Assembly (NCBI GenBank): GCA_003168235.1
Contig: PMSZ01000318.1
Location: forward strand, 6,868-13,880
From: Acidobacteriaceae bacterium
GTDB lineage: Bacteria > Acidobacteriota > Terriglobia > Terriglobales > Acidobacteriaceae
DNA: 7,013 bases
Direction of reading: 5' to 3'
The position numbers were made by a program, and so were the translations under genes. Of the stretch, positions 1-3,894 are shown piece by piece; position 1 is the first letter of the stretch, and every line of letters starts with the position of its first letter. A model generated the notes under the pieces. That model worked only from the letters and a program-made list of their open reading frames with translations. It was not told the origin of the DNA and ran no database searches.

Positions 1-93
1 GCGGCTCAGGTCGTAGCCGTACTTCCACTCCTCCGCCTGCTCAAGAAAAGCGTCCAGAACCAGGAGCGTTTGGGGTGACAATCGAAGCTTCAT
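1..93 (-). CDS. PadR-family transcriptional regulator, N-terminal 31 residues (cut by window edge)
   Basis: Read from position 93 leftwards, ATG opens a frame with no stop to the window edge. It begins MKLRLSPQTLLVLDAFLEQ and ends with the motif YGYDLSR (residues 25-31). PadR winged-helix regulators typically start with SxQTLxVLxALLE followed by W+YGYDLSR just before the helix-turn-helix, so family and start both fit. PadR proteins are dimeric DNA-binding regulators, often repressors of their own gene and of a neighbouring transporter or stress gene; the target here is not visible. The gene points away from cysK. A good promoter hexamer pair lies directly upstream with only 7 bases between the -10 and the ATG, and there is no Shine-Dalgarno sequence, suggesting a leaderless transcript. 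The family call rests on 31 residues only. Confidence 0.8.
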   Translation of the reverse strand, partial: MKLRLSPQTLLVLDAFLEQAEEWKYGYDLSR

Positions 94-122
94 TCGACAA
101 ACTCTACATATATAGATTTAAT
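94..122 (+). promoter_or_regulatory. weak candidate rightward promoter overlapping the same dyad
   Basis: On the plus strand TCGACA (94-99, 5 of 6 to TTGACA) is followed after 17 bases by TTTAAT (117-122, 5 of 6 to TATAAT). It runs towards cysK and overlaps the leftward promoter almost completely. The -10 lacks the nearly invariant A at its second position, which weakens the case. A transcript from here would have a leader of about 320 bases before cysK. Confidence 0.25.
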
Positions 123-127
123 TTGTC
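96..127. promoter_or_regulatory. nested dyad, candidate operator for the PadR-type regulator
   Basis: Outer arms GACAAA (96-101) and TTTGTC (122-127) are perfect inverted repeats, and their centre (111.5) is also the centre of TATATA (109-114). A second near-palindrome, TCTACATATATAGA (103-116), sits inside with its centre two bases to the left. The dyad covers the leftward -10, its spacer and most of the -35. A dimeric repressor bound here would block that promoter. AT-rich dyads of this kind suit autoregulated PadR genes, but assigning it to this PadR protein is inference. Confidence 0.45.
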
Positions 128-129
128 AA
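101..129 (-). promoter_or_regulatory. sigma-70-type promoter of the padR-family gene
   Basis: On the minus strand a perfect -35 TTGACA (plus positions 124-129) is followed after exactly 17 bases by TAGAGT (101-106), a 4 of 6 match to TATAAT that keeps the important second A and final T. The ATG at 93 lies 7 bases beyond the -10, about where transcription would begin, so the mRNA would be leaderless or nearly so. Seen directly; promoter activity is inferred. Confidence 0.6.
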
Positions 130-240
130 CTTCTTCTTTGATGTTCCTGCCTGCCTGTGGACGATCCTGAATTCACTGCTGTCCATCCTCTGGCACGCTC
201 ATAACAAGCGGGTTTGTTCCCATATTTCTCGTCCTTGCTC

Positions 241-269
241 TTGCCAGACCCCGCCTTCAGGTCTAGGCT
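241..269 (+). promoter_or_regulatory. cysK: candidate cysK-cysE promoter
   Basis: TTGCCA (241-246, 5 of 6 to TTGACA), then 17 bases, then TAGGCT (264-269, 3 of 6 to TATAAT but keeping T, A and final T). It points to cysK and would start transcription near 276-277. The -10 overlaps the small repeat CTAG-G-CTAG (263-271). The match is modest and could be chance in 357 bases. Confidence 0.25.
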
Positions 270-276
270 AGTGGGT

Positions 277-294
277 ATGCGTCGATGTCGCTGA
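277..294 (+). other. possible 5-codon leader minigene (MRRCR) before cysK
   Basis: ATG at 277 opens M-R-R-C-R and stops with TGA at 292-294. The start lies 7 bases after the candidate -10 at 264-269, so it could be read as a leaderless minigene. A cysteine codon in a short leader ahead of a cysteine operon recalls leader-peptide attenuation. Just after the stop come a 4-bp stem (CACC 295-298 with GGTG 304-307) and then the hairpin at 324-344. A frame this short arises easily by chance. Confidence 0.15.
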
Positions 295-323
295 CACCGT
301 CCTGGTGAGAAGCTCCGATGCAG

Positions 324-344
324 ACGCGCGCCTGATTTGCGCGT
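324..344 (+). promoter_or_regulatory. small GC hairpin in the cysK leader, possible attenuator
   Basis: ACGCGC (324-329) pairs perfectly with GCGCGT (339-344) around a 9-base loop. Downstream come two T-containing patches (AATTTT at 347-352, CTTTT at 356-360), not a clean T-run. It could be a weak terminator or a pause site in the leader; the structure is seen, the role is inferred. Confidence 0.2.
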
Positions 345-436
345 GAATTTTCCCGCTTTTCGAGCTCCACCGCACCCAAGTCATCTTTTCATCTCAATGG
401 CTGGGCCCCAAACGCCCTCAAACCCAAGTGCACCCG

Positions 437-444
437 AAGAGGAG
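437..444 (+). promoter_or_regulatory. cysK: ribosome-binding site that fixes the cysK start at 451
   Basis: AAGAGGAG (437-444) contains AGGAG and ends 6 bases before ATG 451. Upstream in-frame ATGs at 337 and 397 have no such sequence, so 451 is preferred. Confidence 0.8.
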
Positions 445-450
445 ATCATC

Positions 451-1425
451 ATGGCGCGCATTGCCGCGGATGTAACTGAAATCATTGGCCGGACCCCGCT
501 GGTACGGCTCAATCGCGTGGCGGCTGGCCTGCCCGGCACAGTCGTCGCAAAACTGGAGAGCCAGAATCCGCTCTCGAGCGTGAAAGACCGCATCGGCTTC
601 GCGCTCATTGACGCCGCCGAGAAGGCCGGCAAGATTACGCCCGGCGAGACCATTCTGATTGAGCCCACCAGCGGCAACACGGGCATCGCCCTGGCGTTCA
701 TCGCCGCCGCCAAGGGCTACCACCTCATCCTCACCATGCCGGAGACCATGAGCCTGGAGCGCCGCACGGTGCTGCTCGCTTTCGGCGCGGAGATTGTTCT
801 CACGCCTGGCCCGAACGGCATGAAGGGCGCCATCGCCAAGGCCAATGAGCTGCTCGCCAAGACCCCCAACGGCTTCATCCTGCAGCAGTTCGACAACCCA
901 GCCAACCCGGCAATCCATTACGCCACCACCGGCCCCGAGATCTGGGACGACACGGACGGGCGCGTGGATTTTCTGATCTCGGGCGTGGGAACGGGTGGAA
1001 CGATTACGGGCGTCGCCGAGTACATCAAGCCGAAGAAGTCGTCGTTCAAGGCGATTGCGGTTGAACCGACGGAGAGCCCGGTGCTGTCGGGCGGAAAACC
1101 TGCGCCGCATAAAATCCAGGGGATTGGCGCCGGATTTGTGCCGAGCATATTGCGGCGCGATCTGGTCGATGAAGTGATCACGGTGAACAACGAGGACTCG
1201 ATCAATATGGCGCGGCGGCTTCCGCTCGAAGAAGGTCTGCTGGTGGGTATTTCTTCGGGAGCGGCGGTGGTGGCGGCGTTGCAGGTGGCGCGGCGTCCGG
1301 AGAATGCGGGCAAATTGATAGTTGTGGTTCTGCCGTCGTTCGGCGAGCGCTACCTGAGTAGTATCCTCTTCGAAGGACTCCGGAATGAGGCGCTGCTGAT
1401 TCCGACGGCGCAGATTCCGGGCTGA
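451..1425 (+). CDS. cysK: cysteine synthase (O-acetylserine sulfhydrylase), CysK type
   Basis: This PLP enzyme of fold type II joins O-acetyl-L-serine and sulfide to make cysteine and acetate in the cytoplasm. The product from ATG 451 is 324 residues, normal for CysK. It shows the N-terminal IGRTPLVRL (12-20), the PLP Schiff-base lysine K45 in SSVKDR, the substrate-loop motif TSGNTG (73-78), the phosphate-cradle GTGGT (180-184) and GISSGA (266-271), plus PSFGERYLSS near the C-terminus. A longer frame starting at 337 is open but implausible. cysE follows after 17 bases, so the two are probably one operon. The codon usage is odd: codons 1-170 favour GCC, ACC and GGC, whereas codons 171-324 favour GCG, ACG and mixed glycine codons, as in the genes downstream. 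Cystathionine beta-synthase-like activity is an alternative sometimes seen in this fold, but the cysE partner argues for CysK. Confidence 0.95.
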   Translation: MARIAADVTEIIGRTPLVRLNRVAAGLPGTVVAKLESQNPLSSVKDRIGFALIDAAEKAGKITPGETILIEPTSGNTGIALAFIAAAKGYHLILTMPETMSLERRTVLLAFGAEIVLTPGPNGMKGAIAKANELLAKTPNGFILQQFDNPANPAIHYATTGPEIWDDTDGRVDFLISGVGTGGTITGVAEYIKPKKSSFKAIAVEPTESPVLSGGKPAPHKIQGIGAGFVPSILRRDLVDEVITVNNEDSINMARRLPLEEGLLVGISSGAAVVAALQVARRPENAGKLIVVVLPSFGERYLSSILFEGLRNEALLIPTAQIPG

Positions 1426-1442
1426 GCTCGATCTGTGAACCC

Positions 1443-2150
1443 ATGCCGTCTTTGTTGTCGTTAATTCGCGAGGATGTCGCCGGCGTATTGGAGCACGATC
1501 CCGCGGCGAAATCGCGCGCCGAGGTTTATCTGTGCTACTCCGGATTGCATGCGGTTTGGTTCTATCGCATCAACCACGAGTTGTGGAACCATAAATTCTT
1601 TTTACTGGCGCGCTGGTTGTCGCAGGTGGCGCGCTGGCTTACGGGAATCGAAATTCATCCGGGGGCGCAGATTGGGCGGCGCCTGTTCATCGACCATGGC
1701 GTGGGCGTGGTGATTGGCGAGACGGCCGTGGTCGGCGACGACGTCACGCTTTACCAGGGAGTGACGCTCGGCGGGACCGGAAAAGAGCGCGGGAAGCGGC
1801 ATCCGACGGTGCTCGATCATGTCGTGGTTGGCGGCGGGGCGAAGATTCTCGGCAACATCACAGTGGGGCGAAATTGCCGGATCGGCGCAGGGTCGGTGGT
1901 GTTGCGCGATGTGCCTGACGATTCGACTGTGGTGGGAGTGCCGGGGCACGTTATTTTCCGCGAAGGCAAGCGCGTGGTGATTACCGATCCCAAGCAGATC
2001 AACGATCCGCTTTCCGAGGCATTGGCGGCGGTCGCGTCCGAGGTCAACAAGCTGGCGGAGCGAGTGCGCCAACTCGAGGGCACGGGCGGGAGCGAGCCGG
2101 TTTCCGAATCGATGCAGCGGATTATTGAAGACATTGATTATCAGATCTAG
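1443..2150 (+). CDS. cysE: serine O-acetyltransferase, short bacterial type
   Basis: Transfers acetyl from acetyl-CoA to L-serine, giving the O-acetylserine used by CysK, and is normally the feedback-controlled step of cysteine synthesis. The 235-residue protein has a helical N-terminal part (1-65) and a left-handed beta-helix from about 69, with IHPGAQIG (71-78), the catalytic histidine H85 in FIDHGVG, GETAVVG, and the QGVTLGGTG loop. The helix ends near 165 at VVGVPG. It resembles the compact Bacillus-type CysE more than the longer enterobacterial form; E70 occupies the position of the enterobacterial catalytic-dyad aspartate. A tail of about 65 residues follows, with a stretch at about 182-206 that could form a coiled coil, ending IDYQI. 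A C-terminal isoleucine is the hallmark of CysE tails that dock in the CysK active site. No clear Shine-Dalgarno sequence precedes it; translation may be coupled to cysK. Confidence 0.95.
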   Translation: MPSLLSLIREDVAGVLEHDPAAKSRAEVYLCYSGLHAVWFYRINHELWNHKFFLLARWLSQVARWLTGIEIHPGAQIGRRLFIDHGVGVVIGETAVVGDDVTLYQGVTLGGTGKERGKRHPTVLDHVVVGGGAKILGNITVGRNCRIGAGSVVLRDVPDDSTVVGVPGHVIFREGKRVVITDPKQINDPLSEALAAVASEVNKLAERVRQLEGTGGSEPVSESMQRIIEDIDYQI

Positions 2151-2284
2151 CGATGCATTCTTCTAAACTGCAGTTTTTGACAGTTGTCATTCCGAAGCCG
2201 CAAGGCAGGCTCACCGGCGTAACCTCTCTTTCGCTTGCACCCAAGTATGATTGAAGTGCATTTTCGGGGTATGACCTCCAACCC
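2151..2284. other. intergenic spacer between cysE and the Fe-S/NrfD gene
   Basis: These 134 bases hold no gene. They contain two adjacent dyads (2165-2189), an orphan TTGACA (2177-2182) with no -10 at a workable distance, and TATGAT (2246-2251) and TATGAC (2270-2275) as possible -10 boxes without good -35 partners. The piece beginning TGTCATTCCGAAGCC (from 2186) looks to me like a decayed copy of intergenic repeats common in acidobacterial genomes. Whether the downstream pair has its own promoter here is unresolved; the spacing suggests it does. Confidence 0.5.
2165..2189. repeat. two tandem dyads after cysE
   Basis: AAACTGCAGTTT (2165-2176) is a perfect 12-base palindrome. One base later TGACA-GT-TGTCA (2178-2189) forms a second inverted repeat with 5-base arms. 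The first could fold only as a 4-bp stem before a T-run (2174-2178), so it would be at best a poor terminator for cysK-cysE. Protein-binding sites are another possibility. Confidence 0.5.
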
Positions 2285-3826
2285 ATGAAGTACGGTTTTG
2301 TCATCGATAATCGCAAGTGCATCGGATGCCACGCCTGCACCGTCGCCTGTAAGACCGAGAACCAGGTTCCGGTGGGCGTCAATCGGACCTGGGTGAAGTA
2401 CGTCGAGAAAGGAATCTTTCCCAACACGCGCCGCGTATTTCAAGTGACGCGCTGCAATCATTGCGAGAAACCGCCTTGCGTCACGATTTGCCCGGTGGCC
2501 GCCATGTACCAGCGCAAGGATGGGATTGTCGATTTCAACGCCGACCGCTGCATCGGCTGCAAGGCCTGCATGCAGGCCTGTCCGTACGATTCGATTTACA
2601 TGGATCCCGATGATGGAACGGCGGCGAAGTGCCACTTCTGCGCGCATCGCACCGAAGTTGGATTGGAGCCGGCGTGCGTGGTCGTGTGTCCGGAGCACGC
2701 GATCATTGCCGGAGACCTGAGCGACGCGTCGAGTGAAGTTGCGCAACTGGTGGCGCGCGAACCGGTGCGCGTGCGCAAGCCCGAGCAGGGAACTCAGCCC
2801 AAGCTCTACTACATTGATGGAGATGAAAGCGCAATTGTGCCGACGGCGGCGCGGCATGAATCGATCTATATGTGGTCGCAGCGGAATGCGGCGGTTCTTG
2901 GTGGCGGCGCGATTTATCCGGCTGACAGTCCCTTGTTGCAAAAAAACGCGGTTGCGGCGTATGACGTTTCTCATGCGCGTCCCTGGGGATGGCAAGTGCC
3001 AGCTTATTGCTGGACGAAATCGATCGGCGCGGGCGCGTTGGCGGTGCCGGCGATTGCCATGGCATTCGGAAGATTGCCGGGCGACCGCATGCGCGATATT
3101 GCGCTGGCGACGGTCGCGCTCTTATTTACAGCGCTCACGACGGTACTGCTGGTTTGGGACCTTGAGCACAAAGAACGATTTCTTCGCGTGGTGTTTACTC
3201 CGCAAAGCAAATCGTGGCTGGCGCGCGGCGCATTCATTCTGATCACGTACAGCACATTGTGCGGCGTGTTCTGGCTGGCGGCGGTGGCGAAGTTTTCGTC
3301 CGTGACATCTTTATTATTGTGGCCGACGGTGCTGCTGGGGTTTTGTGCTGCGGCTTATACGGCATTTCTTTTCGAACAATGCGAAGGCCGCGATCTGTGG
3401 CAAACGCCGCTGCTGCCGGCGCATTTGGTCGTGCAGGCGTTCCTCTGCGGAGCTGCGGTTCTGGCGCTGCTTCCGGACTCGATCGGCGGATCGGCGCAGG
3501 TTTTGGCGGTTGCAGTGCCAGCGTTGGCCGTGAGCTTGATCGCGCATCTGCTCATGGTGCTTGGCGAGTTTGCCATGCCGCACACCACCGACAACGCACG
3601 CTACGGTGCTCGGCTGATCACGCACGGTCCATTCGCGCGCGCGTTCTGGGGTGGGGCGGTGGTCGCGGGCGGAGTCGTTCCGCTCCTGATCCTGCTGGCT
3701 GGGCCGCTTTTCTTTGCCGCACCCAATCGCGTGGCGGCGGGATTGGCCGGCGTGCTCGCGCTGGCTGGACTTCTGATTTTTGAGTGGTGCTTCGTGATGG
3801 CTGGGCAGAGCGTGCCGAACAGCTAG
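2285..3826 (+). CDS. fused 4Fe-4S ferredoxin / NrfD-type membrane anchor subunit of a molybdoenzyme
   Basis: The 513-residue protein joins two subunits that are usually separate. Residues 1-145 form a DmsB/NrfC/PsrB-type ferredoxin with sixteen cysteines in four groups: 12, 15, 18, 22; 57, 60, 65, 69; 89, 92, 95, 99; and 116, 119, 131, 135, enough for four [4Fe-4S] clusters. After a linker (about 145-240) come about eight hydrophobic helices (near 245-262, 272-291, 314-335, 341-362, 378-396, 405-426, 453-473, 483-505). The NrfD/PsrC signatures WGW (234-236) and ERFLRVVFTPQSKSWLARG (297-315) are present. It should pass electrons between the molybdenum subunit encoded next and membrane quinones. 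There is no signal peptide, and loop charges (about 9 Lys/Arg on the N-terminal side against 5 on the other) put the N-terminus in the cytoplasm. No Shine-Dalgarno sequence is evident; the start is set by the typical MKYGFVIDNRKCIGC opening. Confidence 0.85.
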   Translation: MKYGFVIDNRKCIGCHACTVACKTENQVPVGVNRTWVKYVEKGIFPNTRRVFQVTRCNHCEKPPCVTICPVAAMYQRKDGIVDFNADRCIGCKACMQACPYDSIYMDPDDGTAAKCHFCAHRTEVGLEPACVVVCPEHAIIAGDLSDASSEVAQLVAREPVRVRKPEQGTQPKLYYIDGDESAIVPTAARHESIYMWSQRNAAVLGGGAIYPADSPLLQKNAVAAYDVSHARPWGWQVPAYCWTKSIGAGALAVPAIAMAFGRLPGDRMRDIALATVALLFTALTTVLLVWDLEHKERFLRVVFTPQSKSWLARGAFILITYSTLCGVFWLAAVAKFSSVTSLLLWPTVLLGFCAAAYTAFLFEQCEGRDLWQTPLLPAHLVVQAFLCGAAVLALLPDSIGGSAQVLAVAVPALAVSLIAHLLMVLGEFAMPHTTDNARYGARLITHGPFARAFWGGAVVAGGVVPLLILLAGPLFFAAPNRVAAGLAGVLALAGLLIFEWCFVMAGQSVPNS

Positions 3827-3882
3827 CGGTCAGGCGTAAACGCAGGGCACACTTTTGAGCTGAGACAAATGGCGAGATATTT

Positions 3883-3887
3883 GGAGA
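3883..3887 (+). promoter_or_regulatory. ribosome-binding site of the molybdopterin subunit gene
   Basis: GGAGA (3883-3887) ends 7 bases before ATG 3895 and supports that start. The 68-base gap after the previous gene shows no clear promoter or terminator. Confidence 0.7.
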
Positions 3888-3894
3888 TTCAGCA

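Larger units (their letters stand above)
94..450. other. divergent intergenic region between padR-like gene and cysK
   Basis: This 357-base stretch has no convincing protein gene. It holds the divergent promoters and dyad near 94-129, a second rightward promoter candidate (241-269), a 5-codon reading frame (277-294), a short hairpin (324-344) and the cysK ribosome-binding site (437-444). I saw no T-box specifier arm, SAM riboswitch core, tRNA or CRISPR-type repeat. The frame of cysK is open upstream to an ATG at 337, but that extension looks non-coding: it is rich in Pro and Ser, matches nothing in the CysK family and lacks a ribosome-binding site. Confidence 0.7.

Noticed and set aside
141..170. 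Short plus-strand frame MFLPACGRS, also containing a cysteine
   Set aside because: No ribosome-binding site, and the only promoter that could serve it has a defective -10. Less well placed than the 277-294 minigene.
337..450. Upstream extension of the cysK frame (38 extra codons from ATG 337, or 18 from ATG 397)
   Set aside because: No ribosome-binding site before either ATG, composition unlike a protein N-terminus of this family, and CysK proteins begin about where ATG 451 places them.
94..450. Riboswitch or T-box upstream of cysK
   Set aside because: I could not find a T-box sequence, a specifier loop, or a SAM-riboswitch-like multi-stem core; only two short stems are present.
2177..2182. 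Perfect TTGACA as a -35 box for the Fe-S/NrfD gene
   Set aside because: The bases 16-18 positions downstream (GCAAGG region) do not resemble a -10; the hexamer is better explained as part of the dyad at 2178-2189.
2147..2995. Long minus-strand frame opposite the Fe-S/NrfD gene
   Set aside because: It is rich in Arg and His with no recognisable motif, and the plus strand has sixteen well-placed cysteines and clear family signatures. Typical antisense shadow of a GC-rich gene.
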